Source: Pseudoalteromonas lipolytica (GTDB lineage Bacteria > Pseudomonadota > Gammaproteobacteria > Enterobacterales > Alteromonadaceae). From it: a stretch of DNA of 64,000 nucleotides. The stretch covers positions 173,426 to 237,425 of the forward strand of contig NZ_FPAZ01000001.1 in assembly GCF_900116435.1 (NCBI RefSeq), read 5' to 3'. Under the pieces are notes generated by a model, which did not search any database, was not told the origin of the DNA, and saw only the letters and a program-made list of their open reading frames with translations. Below, piece by piece: positions 46,668-54,903 of the stretch (its first letter is position 1; each line of letters starts with the position of its first letter). A program made the position numbers and the translations under genes.

Positions 46668-47105
46668 TTAGCTGTGGTATGTAGCGCGGGCTTTATAAAT
46701 AAGATTAGCGTCTTTCCAGCCACTAATACGTGATTTTCGCGCACTCGTAATAGCAAACCAAGGAACAGTCTGTGCTCTTTTAGGTGGTGCTAAGAAATGT
46801 GCTTTACCCCAGTTTTCAGCGAAAAACTCAATCAATAACTCATAATCAGGATCTACCTGACTATGGTAAAGAAATAAGGATGAATTACTGGCTGTAAGTC
46901 GGGGTAATAAAGTATCAAAACCCGACTTTTCTAAAGGCTTTGGATGAACAATAACCTGTTTATGGGCAATGATAGGGGGTTTAGTTAATTCAAGCTGATA
47001 AAATTTAGTGGCAACCAGTGGCGAATCAGTCGAAGGCGCAGCTAAGCTCTGTGCACTAAAGAGCACAGTAAATAGCAATATAATGACTGAAAAAAACCGT
47101 AACAA
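46668..47105 (-). CDS. VemP-like secretion-monitoring arrest peptide
   Basis: 145 residues with a signal peptide (about 1-22, FFSVIILLFTVLFSAQSLAA) and no other domain. The last 20 residues are RISGWKDANLIYKARATYHS; the core R-I-x-G-W-K-(D/E)-x-N-x-x-Y closely resembles what I remember of the arrest region of Vibrio VemP (about 159 residues). It stands directly before secD-secF, as VemP does, and the secD ribosome-binding site is sequestered by a stem next to its stop codon. Role: pausing while export is slow, allowing secDF translation. The start is a TTG at 47105 with no clear ribosome-binding site (no in-frame ATG exists), so the true start is unsure. Homology is by eye, not by search. Confidence 0.75.
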   Translation of the reverse strand: MLRFFSVIILLFTVLFSAQSLAAPSTDSPLVATKFYQLELTKPPIIAHKQVIVHPKPLEKSGFDTLLPRLTASNSSLFLYHSQVDPDYELLIEFFAENWGKAHFLAPPKRAQTVPWFAITSARKSRISGWKDANLIYKARATYHS

Positions 47106-47181
47106 AGAGAAACCAATAAATTAAGCGGATAACCCCTCTATAATGAGGGTTAAAAAATAAAAAACAAGTCATTAAACACAT

Positions 47182-47210
47182 AAAAGCGAGCCTAAAGAGA
47201 CTCGCGTTTT
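47182..47210 (-). terminator. Terminator downstream of the zinc alcohol dehydrogenase
   Basis: AAAAGCGAG / CTCGCGTTTT hairpin with a 10-nt loop, just past the dehydrogenase stop on the minus strand; a moderately strong terminator with an imperfect base. It also separates the dehydrogenase from the VemP-like gene. Confidence 0.6.
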
Positions 47211-47233
47211 AGTGTTAACTTACTGCGTTGTTA

Positions 47234-48280
47234 TCACACGTCTAATGATGACATATCAATGACAAAACGTGAGGCCATATCACCTTGTTTTAATTTATCG
47301 AAGGCATCATTAATTTCGTCCATTTTGATCATTTCAACTTCCGGAAGAATATTATGTAAGGCACAGAAATCTAAGATCTCTTGTGTTTGCGCAATTCCTC
47401 CAATCAATGAACCGGCAACACGACGGCGCCCCAATAACATTGGAACTGAGTTTGACTCAGCAAGCTCACCCACTTGACCAACCAAGACTTGCGTACCATC
47501 AATATCAAGTAATGGCATGTAAGGTGTAAAGTCATGCTTTACAGGTATGGTATTTATAATGAGATCAAATTGATTAGCATGTGCTTGCATCACCGCTTCG
47601 TCACTTGAGACTAATAACTCTTTTGCGCCATACGATAGCACCTGCTGTTTTTTCTTATCGCTACGGCTAATAGCCGTCACATGTGCGCCCATTGCCGCTG
47701 CAATTTTAATTGCCATGTGGCCTAAACCACCTAAGCCGATTACAGCCACACGACTGCCCGGACCCACATTCCAAGTACGAAGTGGTGAATAGGTTGTGAT
47801 ACCTGCACATAAAATAGGTGCGCATTTAGCTAAATCTAAACCTTTTGGTACACGTAATACAAACTCTTCACGCACCACGATGTGTTTTGAATAGCCGCCT
47901 TGGGTTAATTCACCGCTAATTCGGTCTTGACCAGAATAAGTGCCAACCATGCCTTCACGGCAAAACTGCTCTTCACCCTGATGACATTGGTCACAACTCA
48001 GGCAACTATCAACCATGCAACCTACCGCAACATGATCGCCTACTTTGTACTTAGTAACGCCGCTGCCTACTTCAAGAACACGGCCTACAATTTCATGACC
48101 TGGCACAACGGGGTACTGAGTCCATCCCCAATCATTTTCTGCAGTGTGTAAATCTGAATGACACACACCACAATAAAGGATTTCAATCGAGACATCTTCG
48201 TCACGAAGTGCACGACGTTCAAAATGATACGGCTCTAAAGGTTTTTCTGAGGCATGTGCTGCATAACCAATGGTTTTCAT
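47234..48280 (-). CDS. Zinc-dependent NAD(P) alcohol dehydrogenase (YahK/cinnamyl alcohol dehydrogenase type)
   Basis: 348 residues. Catalytic zinc ligands are in CGVCHSDLHTAENDWG and VVPGHEIVGRV, structural zinc cysteines in CMVDSCLSCDQCHQGEEQFC, and the nucleotide-binding turn in VIGLGGLGHMAIKI. This MDR subgroup reduces a broad range of aldehydes, usually with NADPH. It is divergent from the ABC exporter gene across about 160 bp that contain a palindromic operator candidate. Confidence 0.92.
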   Translation of the reverse strand: MKTIGYAAHASEKPLEPYHFERRALRDEDVSIEILYCGVCHSDLHTAENDWGWTQYPVVPGHEIVGRVLEVGSGVTKYKVGDHVAVGCMVDSCLSCDQCHQGEEQFCREGMVGTYSGQDRISGELTQGGYSKHIVVREEFVLRVPKGLDLAKCAPILCAGITTYSPLRTWNVGPGSRVAVIGLGGLGHMAIKIAAAMGAHVTAISRSDKKKQQVLSYGAKELLVSSDEAVMQAHANQFDLIINTIPVKHDFTPYMPLLDIDGTQVLVGQVGELAESNSVPMLLGRRRVAGSLIGGIAQTQEILDFCALHNILPEVEMIKMDEINDAFDKLKQGDMASRFVIDMSSLDV

Positions 48281-48342
48281 GATTACTCCTTTACTTTCTT
48301 CGTGTTTACGTTTGTATTTAACTACATGTTAATGCTCTCATG

Positions 48343-48360
48343 TATACTGTCACCAGTATA
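48343..48360. promoter_or_regulatory. Operator candidate between the alcohol dehydrogenase and ABC exporter genes
   Basis: TATACTG-TCAC-CAGTATA, a perfect 7-bp inverted repeat with 4-base spacer, centred in the divergent intergenic region, about 70 nt from the dehydrogenase start and 80 nt from the exporter start. Dimeric regulators (LysR, MerR or TetR type) bind such sites; the regulator is not encoded nearby. Confidence 0.45.
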
Positions 48361-48439
48361 GAGGTAAAGCTGCATTTTCACTTTCCTAAAATACCGATAT
48401 GTTTGCCTATTTTTATTAAATTAATTCTAAGAGACCCCC

Positions 48440-50230
48440 ATGCGTGGAATGAGCCGTCGAGAACAGGTTACAAAATCCCCTGATGCTATGAATTTGTCAC
48501 AAAGCATTAAAACACTGTGGCCCTATTTAATGACGTTTAAAGGAAGAGTTACTTTAGCAGTATTAGCACTGATTGCTGCTAAAGGCGCGACATTATTGAT
48601 GCCTTGGGCTCTAAAAGAAATTATCGACGCCGTTGATGCCAATATTCACCCTATTTTAAGTGTGCCTGTTGCCCTATTAGTGGCCTATGGTTTACTTCGT
48701 TTTGCGAGTGTGTTTTTTGGCGAAATACGTGATGCCCTTTTTGGACGCGTAACAGAACACGCAATGCGTCATATCGGTCTAAAAGTGTTTAAACATTTAC
48801 ATAACCTCGAATTGGCTTTTCATTTAGACAGACAAACCGGCGGTATTAGTCGCGACATTGAGCGAGGCACCAATGGACTTAGCTTTTTAATGCGCTTTTT
48901 AATGTTTAATATTGTGCCCACTTTATTTGAAATTATGACTGTGGCGATTATTTTTGCCACCCTATTCTCTGCGTGGTTTGCTTTAGTGACCCTCGTGGCC
49001 GTTGCAACTTATATTGTCTTTACTGTTGTTGTCACTCAGTGGCGCAACCGATTTATTCGTGAAGCAAATGCTGCTGATAATAATTCGAATACCCGTGCAA
49101 TCGACAGTTTACTTAATTACGAAACAGTAAAATATTTTAATAATGAACAGTTTGAAGCAAACACCTACGACAGTTTTCTCGCTAAATGGGAACAAGCGCG
49201 ACTTAAAAACCGCATGTCGTTGCTTGCGCTTAATTCAGGACAAGCACTTATTATTGCTGCGGCCATAACGGCACTAATGTGGCTGGGCGCCAGCGATGTT
49301 GTCAATAAAAAGTTGAGTATTGGTGAGCTGGTCATGATTAATGCCTACATGATTCAGTTATTTTTACCGCTCAACTTTTTAGGCTTTGTGTACCGAGAAA
49401 TCCGCCGTGCACTCACCGACCTCGAAAACATGCTCGGGCTTTTAAATAGAAAAGCAGCAATAAGCGATGATACACATGCCACACCGCTGAAATTACACAA
49501 CGCAGCTATTCGCTTCGACAATGTGTCATTTAGTTACGACAAGCAACGCCCTATCTTAAAGCAATTAAGCTTTGAGGTAGCAGCTGGCAGTAAAGTCGCC
49601 ATTGTGGGTGCCAGTGGAGCTGGTAAAAGTACCTTAAGCCGCCTGCTTTATCGGTTTTATGATGTCGATGCAGGAAACATTTATATTGATGACCAAGCAA
49701 TTAATACGGTTACTCTAGAAAGTTTACGACAAGCAATTGCTATTGTGCCGCAAGACACCGTGTTATTTAACACCACAATTCGCGATAACATAGCTTACGG
49801 TAACCCCCAAACAAGCGAGGCTGAGATTGATCACGCGATCTCACTTGCGCACCTTGATAGTTTTATTGCAAGTCTTGATAAGGGCGATCAAACACTCGTT
49901 GGTGAGCGTGGTTTAAAAGTATCGGGAGGCGAAAAACAACGCATAGCTATTGCTCGCGCAATTTTGAAAGGCTCACCGATTTTAGTGTTTGATGAAGCAA
50001 CCTCGGCTCTCGATTCACATTCAGAACAAGCTATTCTGAGCGCCATGCGTGAAGTGGCTAAAAAACACACCAGTCTTGTTATTGCGCACCGCTTATCAAC
50101 CATTACAGATGCCGATAAAATCATTGTAATGCAAGATGGTAAAGTGGTTGAGCAGGGTCAACATCAGCAGCTCCTCGCAGCGAATGGCGAGTATGCCCGA
50201 ATGTGGCAATTACAACAGAGTGAAGAATAA
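48440..50230 (+). CDS. ABC exporter, Atm1/HMT1 type (fused permease-ATPase)
   Basis: 596 residues: six membrane helices in about 30-325 and a nucleotide-binding domain at about 345-590 with Walker A VGASGAGKST, signature VSGGEKQRIAIARAIL and Walker B ILVFDEATSALD. The glutathione-binding region of Atm1-type exporters is represented by LNYETVKYFNNEQFE, a hallmark. Such transporters export glutathione-bound metal or polysulfide species. It is divergent from the aldehyde reductase gene. Substrate not determined. Confidence 0.9.
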   Translation: MRGMSRREQVTKSPDAMNLSQSIKTLWPYLMTFKGRVTLAVLALIAAKGATLLMPWALKEIIDAVDANIHPILSVPVALLVAYGLLRFASVFFGEIRDALFGRVTEHAMRHIGLKVFKHLHNLELAFHLDRQTGGISRDIERGTNGLSFLMRFLMFNIVPTLFEIMTVAIIFATLFSAWFALVTLVAVATYIVFTVVVTQWRNRFIREANAADNNSNTRAIDSLLNYETVKYFNNEQFEANTYDSFLAKWEQARLKNRMSLLALNSGQALIIAAAITALMWLGASDVVNKKLSIGELVMINAYMIQLFLPLNFLGFVYREIRRALTDLENMLGLLNRKAAISDDTHATPLKLHNAAIRFDNVSFSYDKQRPILKQLSFEVAAGSKVAIVGASGAGKSTLSRLLYRFYDVDAGNIYIDDQAINTVTLESLRQAIAIVPQDTVLFNTTIRDNIAYGNPQTSEAEIDHAISLAHLDSFIASLDKGDQTLVGERGLKVSGGEKQRIAIARAILKGSPILVFDEATSALDSHSEQAILSAMREVAKKHTSLVIAHRLSTITDADKIIVMQDGKVVEQGQHQQLLAANGEYARMWQLQQSEE

Positions 50231-50304
50231 AAACTGTTAACTAGCGCGCTAAATGATTAGAATAGCCGCTTTAATTTTCACTAAAACAAAAAGGCAACAC
50301 GCAG

Positions 50305-51018
50305 ATGGGAAGAGCTTACCAAAATAAAAAAGATTCAATGGCTAAAACTGCGGGTGCTAAAACCAAAGTTTATTCTAAGTACGGTAAAGAAATTTATATC
50401 TGCGCTAAGAATGGCGGTGTAGACCCTGATGGCAACTTAGCGCTGCGCCGTTTAATCGAGCGCGCAAAGAAAGACCAAGTTCCAAGTCATGTAATCGAGC
50501 GTGCAATCGATAAAGCCAAAGGGGGTGGTGGCGAAGATTATGTTGCGACCCGCTATGAAGGGTATGGCCCAGGCAACTGCATGATCATAGTTGACTGTTT
50601 AACAGACAATAACAAACGTACTTTTGCCGACGTACGTGTGTGCTTTACCAAAGCAAACGCCAAAATTGGCGCACAAAACTCGGTATCGCATATGTTTGAC
50701 CACCTCGCTATTTTTGTATTCGATGGCGACGATGATGAAGCCGTATTAGAAGCACTGATGATGGCCGATGTCGATGTGACGGATGTTGAACTTGAAAACG
50801 GTAAAATCACTGTATTTGCACCGCACACAGAATACAACAATACGCGCACAGCACTTGAAGAAATGGGCATTAGCGACTTCGATGAAGATCTCATCGCTTT
50901 CGTACCACAAGTTGAAGCACCAATTGAAGGCGAAGACGTTGAAGTAATGGAACGTTTTTTATCAATGCTAGAAGAGTGCGACGACGTACAAAACGTTTAC
51001 CACAACGCACAGTTTTAA
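50305..51018 (+). CDS. YebC/PmpR family protein, YeeN subtype
   Basis: 237 residues. N-terminal segment [21 protein letters not shown] and the conserved [31 protein letters not shown] match YeeN of Escherichia coli, a paralogue of the ribosome-rescue/translation activator YebC (TACO1 family). It is very acidic in the C-terminal third. Recent work links YebC to translation of proline stretches; for YeeN only a related role can be inferred. It starts 74 bp after the ABC exporter. Confidence 0.9.
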   Translation: MGRAYQNKKDSMAKTAGAKTKVYSKYGKEIYICAKNGGVDPDGNLALRRLIERAKKDQVPSHVIERAIDKAKGGGGEDYVATRYEGYGPGNCMIIVDCLTDNNKRTFADVRVCFTKANAKIGAQNSVSHMFDHLAIFVFDGDDDEAVLEALMMADVDVTDVELENGKITVFAPHTEYNNTRTALEEMGISDFDEDLIAFVPQVEAPIEGEDVEVMERFLSMLEECDDVQNVYHNAQF

Positions 51019-51024
51019 TTAACA

Positions 51025-51043
51025 AGGCCAACTATGTTGGCCT
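51025..51043 (+). other. Hairpin abutting the LRR-kinase start codon
   Basis: Perfect 8-bp stem AGGCCAAC / GTTGGCCT with a 3-nt loop, ending 6 nt before ATG 51050. No ribosome-binding site is seen between; the region where it should lie is inside the stem. It may couple translation to yeeN or reduce initiation. Confidence 0.5.
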
Positions 51044-51049
51044 GAACGC

Positions 51050-52336
51050 ATGGACTTAATTTTGAATACCCTCGAAGAGTTAAAATCAGGCGCTTTACAA
51101 GGCTGTACTCGCCTGCAACTCGTAGAAGCACTGACTGATTTTCCAAAAGAAATTTACACCCTCGCCAACACATTAGAAATTCTCGATTTATCGAATAATC
51201 AATTAAGCAACCTACCTGATGATTTCCACACGCTAAAAAACTTAAAGCGTTTGTTTTTATCATTTAATCAGTTTAAGCACATTCCGAAAGTACTAAAGCA
51301 ATGCCCAAATTTAATCATGGTGGCGTTTAAAGGGAATCAGATTTGCGAGTTTGCCGAGCACAGTTTACCACGCAATATCGAATGGCTAATTTTAACCGAT
51401 AACCAAATCAAAGCGTTGCCTGAATCATTTGGTGAGTACAGTAAACTAAAAAAATTAGCGTTAGCCGGTAATCAGTTAACGGCCCTACCAGAGTCAATGA
51501 GTGCTTGCCACGAGCTTGAATTGGTTCGCTTAAGTGCCAATAGGCTTTCTCACATTGATAATTGGTTGCTTGAACTGCCCAAACTTGCGTGGCTTGCATT
51601 TTCGGGCAATGATTTTAATCGTTCAGATTCTCTAGAGTCTGAGCAATTTTCTGAAATTGGCTTAGATGAACTAGATGTAAAACAGCAAATTGGCCAAGGT
51701 GCCTCGGGGTTTATTCATTTAGCACAATGGCAGCAGCGCCCTATTGCCCTTAAGTTATTTAAAGGCAATATAACCAGCGATGGCTACCCGCTAGATGAGT
51801 TAAATTGTTGCTTACAAGCAAACGAGCACCCTAACCTCATCAAAGCACTTGGCTATATAAATGAGCCATCACAATTAGGTTTAGTTATGGAGCTGATTGG
51901 TGAAGGCTTCAGGAATCTCGGTTTACCACCGTCATTTGACACTTGTACTCGCGATACCTTTGAAAATGGCTGCCAATATAGCCCTGAGTTTGTGCTAAAG
52001 GTTGTGAAACAAATGAGCAGCACACTGGCGCATTTGCACAAAAACCATGTCAGCCATGGTGACATCTATGCGCATAACAGCATGATAAACGACAACGCTG
52101 ACTTACTTTTTGGCGACTTTGGCGCAGCAACCGACTTGTCAAAGTTAGTGCCGTATCAGCAGCAATGCATGCACGGCATAGAAATACGTGCGCTTGGTTA
52201 TTTTATTGAAGACTTACTCACAGTCGTCAGCAACGAGAACGCCATTACCGAACAACTTGCCGCCATCGCTACAGATTGCTTACGCGTAGAAGCTATAGAG
52301 CGACCCAGCTTTAGCGAAGTATTAAACCGGTTATAA
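51050..52336 (+). CDS. Leucine-rich repeat protein kinase
   Basis: 428 residues. About residues 38-195 are leucine-rich repeats (LEILDLSNNQLSNLP, LKRLFLSFNQFKHIP, IEWLILTDNQIKALP, LKKLALAGNQLTALP, LELVRLSANRLSHI). About 215-428 is a protein-kinase domain: glycine loop IGQGASGFIHLAQW, lysine in IALKLFK, catalytic HGDIYAHN and DFGAA. The key residues are all present, so the kinase should be active. No membrane segment or signal. It lies 31 bp after yeeN. LRR-kinases of this kind occur sporadically in bacteria; substrates are unknown. Confidence 0.9.
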   Translation: MDLILNTLEELKSGALQGCTRLQLVEALTDFPKEIYTLANTLEILDLSNNQLSNLPDDFHTLKNLKRLFLSFNQFKHIPKVLKQCPNLIMVAFKGNQICEFAEHSLPRNIEWLILTDNQIKALPESFGEYSKLKKLALAGNQLTALPESMSACHELELVRLSANRLSHIDNWLLELPKLAWLAFSGNDFNRSDSLESEQFSEIGLDELDVKQQIGQGASGFIHLAQWQQRPIALKLFKGNITSDGYPLDELNCCLQANEHPNLIKALGYINEPSQLGLVMELIGEGFRNLGLPPSFDTCTRDTFENGCQYSPEFVLKVVKQMSSTLAHLHKNHVSHGDIYAHNSMINDNADLLFGDFGAATDLSKLVPYQQQCMHGIEIRALGYFIEDLLTVVSNENAITEQLAAIATDCLRVEAIERPSFSEVLNRL

Positions 52337-52357
52337 AAATAAGGCCTCGTTGTGGCT

Positions 52358-53482
52358 TTATTTTTGCTTTTTAAACGGAAACAACTGCTGTTTGAGCATA
52401 CCTTCTGGCATGTAATCACCCACCACACCGTATTTATCAGGCCACTCGGCTTGGCCTTTTACCGCCGTGCCAAGTACGTAATCTAAAAACGAGAAGTGCG
52501 CGGCATAATTTCTATCAATAGCGGCTTTATCTGATGAATGATGCCAATGGTGAAATTGTGGTGTCACAATGATATATCTCAACCACCCAAATTTAACCCT
52601 CACATTGGCGTGATTAAATACCGCCTGAAAACCAACAATGATCACGTAAAGACTAATGACATCAGAAGGAAAACCAAGCACGAAAATAGGCGTAAGCACT
52701 AAGCTGCGAGTCACTAAAATTTCTAAAATATGCTGACGAGATCCCGCTAACCAATCCATTTCTTTTGCACTGTGATGCACAGCATGAAAACGCCAAAGCA
52801 ATGGCACTTCATGATAAGCTTTATGAACAAAATACTGCATTAAATCAGCCACTAAAATAATCAAAAACAGTTGTAGAACAAACGGCATTTGCACAATAAA
52901 GCCTTGTACAGTCTCAGACACTGCCCACCCAAATGCATGGTGAACAAACTGGTTCGTTGCAAGCAGTACAAAGCCAATAATTAAATGATTAATAAAGAAA
53001 TGATTTAAATCCCCTTGCCACTCAGAACGTAAAATCTTTTGCTCTTTGCGATGCGGTAATAATTTTTCAATAAGGATAAAAATAAGCGTAGAGCCAAGTA
53101 AATCAAGAATAAACCAATCAAGCCCTAAATACGGCGTGTTATCCCTAAAGTCGCCCACTTCAACGTTAGGACCACCAAACGCAATCGCCACCGTTATTAA
53201 TACCCAAGCAGTTGCCCCCAGTCGTTTATTGGTATTACGGACAAAGTTCAACAGTCCTAAACTGCCTGAAATAATCAGTGCCACAAACATTAACTGACGT
53301 AAAAATTCGACACTGTAACTTTGTCGTAATTCTGGGGTGGTAAGGTATTCAGGGAAGTGAAAAGCCAATACACCTAAACACGATAACATCGCTAAAAAAC
53401 AGGCAATATAGCCACTAATATTACCCTCGCCGATGTGAAACTGCTCAGCACGGAAGAGTCGCTTACAAATACGAGACATCAT
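52358..53482 (-). CDS. Sterol desaturase / fatty acid hydroxylase family membrane enzyme
   Basis: 374 residues with several membrane helices. The di-iron histidine motifs of the family are present: FVHKAYHEVPLLWRFHAVHH (HxxxH and HxxHH) and, later, HHWHHSSDKAAIDRNYAAH. The family oxidises lipids at the membrane; the substrate here is unknown. Convergent with the LRR kinase gene. The start at 53482 is MMSRI; the second ATG is equally possible. Confidence 0.88.
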   Translation of the reverse strand: MMSRICKRLFRAEQFHIGEGNISGYIACFLAMLSCLGVLAFHFPEYLTTPELRQSYSVEFLRQLMFVALIISGSLGLLNFVRNTNKRLGATAWVLITVAIAFGGPNVEVGDFRDNTPYLGLDWFILDLLGSTLIFILIEKLLPHRKEQKILRSEWQGDLNHFFINHLIIGFVLLATNQFVHHAFGWAVSETVQGFIVQMPFVLQLFLIILVADLMQYFVHKAYHEVPLLWRFHAVHHSAKEMDWLAGSRQHILEILVTRSLVLTPIFVLGFPSDVISLYVIIVGFQAVFNHANVRVKFGWLRYIIVTPQFHHWHHSSDKAAIDRNYAAHFSFLDYVLGTAVKGQAEWPDKYGVVGDYMPEGMLKQQLFPFKKQK

Positions 53483-53564
53483 CTAAAATCCATTTAATAA
53501 TTTGTCGCAGCATAACATAGACAATTATGCGTAAAAATGGGTAATTGAATTAGCCAACGCGACA

Positions 53565-53933
53565 TTAAAACACGAAAGCGGAATATGTTATTTGAGCGCA
53601 GCCCACTGCAACACTAAGTAAAAAACTCGCGACGAAAGTGCGCTCTGGTAGTATGTGATACAGCAACGTTGGCATTGTTTTAAGCTGCTTAAATGTTGGC
53701 AAAAACAAGGCACTATGCGACTCAAAGCGTAAAAAAAGCTGTTTAAATTTATAAAAATAAAGCTTAATACCAACTAAATGTATAAGCACAAATGTGGTTG
53801 GGCCTAAAATCTCAACGATTGCCATTAACTCGTAACCTATCATTAACTCTGGGCCAGCCAGAAGTATAACGAGAACAAGCGCGATTGATTTATAAACACT
53901 GTTGCCTAATAACGATTTAAATTTTTGATACAT
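53565..53933 (-). CDS. Small membrane protein of unknown function
   Basis: 122 residues with three predicted hydrophobic segments (about 17-35, 40-60, 98-118) and a basic connecting stretch. No family recognised. It is the downstream member of a minus-strand group with the two small exported proteins that precede it. Confidence 0.5.
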   Translation of the reverse strand: MYQKFKSLLGNSVYKSIALVLVILLAGPELMIGYELMAIVEILGPTTFVLIHLVGIKLYFYKFKQLFLRFESHSALFLPTFKQLKTMPTLLYHILPERTFVASFLLSVAVGCAQITYSAFVF

Positions 53934-53971
53934 GAACTTCCCTATTTAGGTATCGACTTCCCAATAGAAGT

Positions 53972-54415
53972 CTATTGAAATGCTTTATCAAACTTTTCTT
54001 GATCAAGGTATTTATCAAATGCGCCCAAAGCATTGCCAACACTGGGCTCTGTCATTAATTCTTGCATTGCAACTTCACCAACAAGACGAAATGCATTTTC
54101 CATTGCCCCTTGCCCACCGACATCAATAGCGGCTTTTGCTTGCTTTGGGCAGTCTTCGGTTAATAAGCGCGTAACTAATGCGCCAACATAGCGATTGGTA
54201 TCATCGATATCTTGTTCTGTCACGTTTGAGAAAGGTTTGATAATACTGTGAGTCGACATACCCAGATAAATCCACTTGGCAAGGTTCTTACGTTCCTTAC
54301 CGTTGAGTGAATCAGTTAGGCAAACAGCGAGTTGCTGCGCCTCTTGAGAAGCGAATGTATAACTAGGAAGCATTGCAAGTGCACTAAGTAGAAGCGGTAG
54401 CAGGATATTTTTCAT
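53972..54415 (-). CDS. Small exported protein of unknown function
   Basis: 147 residues from ATG 54415 (ribosome-binding site GAGGGA 7 nt upstream; the longer frame to 54442 would overlap the lipoprotein gene and is less likely). Signal peptide about 1-22 (LLPLLLSALAMLPSYTFA). Two cysteines (LAVCLTDS and EDCPKQ) could form a disulfide in the periplasm. No family recognised. It follows a lipoprotein gene by 19 bp, so the two are probably co-transcribed. Confidence 0.65.
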   Translation of the reverse strand: MKNILLPLLLSALAMLPSYTFASQEAQQLAVCLTDSLNGKERKNLAKWIYLGMSTHSIIKPFSNVTEQDIDDTNRYVGALVTRLLTEDCPKQAKAAIDVGGQGAMENAFRLVGEVAMQELMTEPSVGNALGAFDKYLDQEKFDKAFQ

Positions 54416-54434
54416 TGTTCGTCCCTCGATGTAT

Positions 54435-54779
54435 TTAACCATAGAATTCGACTTCAGTTTTTACACCGAATGGTAAAACAAACTCCCTGAATTCAGGATC
54501 ACTTTTATCTGCTTTTGGGTATTTAAGGTTGTACATATTCTTCTTGAACATATTCAAAAATTGCTTATTTTGTAATTTATTATCCAATACCCTTACCTTA
54601 ACTACATCACCCGTTTGATTGACCATCAACAAGAATAAAATTTTATCATCAGAACGTCTAAAGTCGTCTTTTGCTTGTAACAAAACGTCTTTGGGGAGAG
54701 TAAAGTCAGGATAGTTATTAGTTGTGGTTGAGCCACAGGATGCTATGAGTAAACATAGTATTGGCAATACTTTATTCAT
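54435..54779 (-). CDS. Small lipoprotein, possibly TonB-C-like
   Basis: 114 residues from ATG 54779 (ribosome-binding site AGGGA), with a lipobox LIASC near residue 15, so it should be lipidated. The remaining part (FLLMVNQTGDVVKVRVLDNK, then LKYPKA) has the rhythm of a TonB C-terminal domain, but it is short and the likeness is weak. It is located at the end of a glycolytic cluster with its own transcript. Function unknown. Confidence 0.6.
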   Translation of the reverse strand: MNKVLPILCLLIASCGSTTTNNYPDFTLPKDVLLQAKDDFRRSDDKILFLLMVNQTGDVVKVRVLDNKLQNKQFLNMFKKNMYNLKYPKADKSDPEFREFVLPFGVKTEVEFYG

Positions 54780-54849
54780 TATTTTTCCCTGAAATATCGG
54801 TAAACAACACGATACTGCGAATAAAATGTTTTTTCTAGCAAAAATCAAA

Positions 54850-54872
54850 AAAGCCACGATAAACGTGGCTTT
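54850..54872 (-). terminator. Terminator of edd-eda-gap
   Basis: AAAGCCACG / CGTGGCTTT hairpin followed by TTTTTT on the minus strand, 32 nt after the gap stop. Its position also insulates the downstream lipoprotein gene. Confidence 0.9.
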
Positions 54873-54903
54873 GTTGGATAAAGCTTAAACTTTTACGGTT
54901 CTT

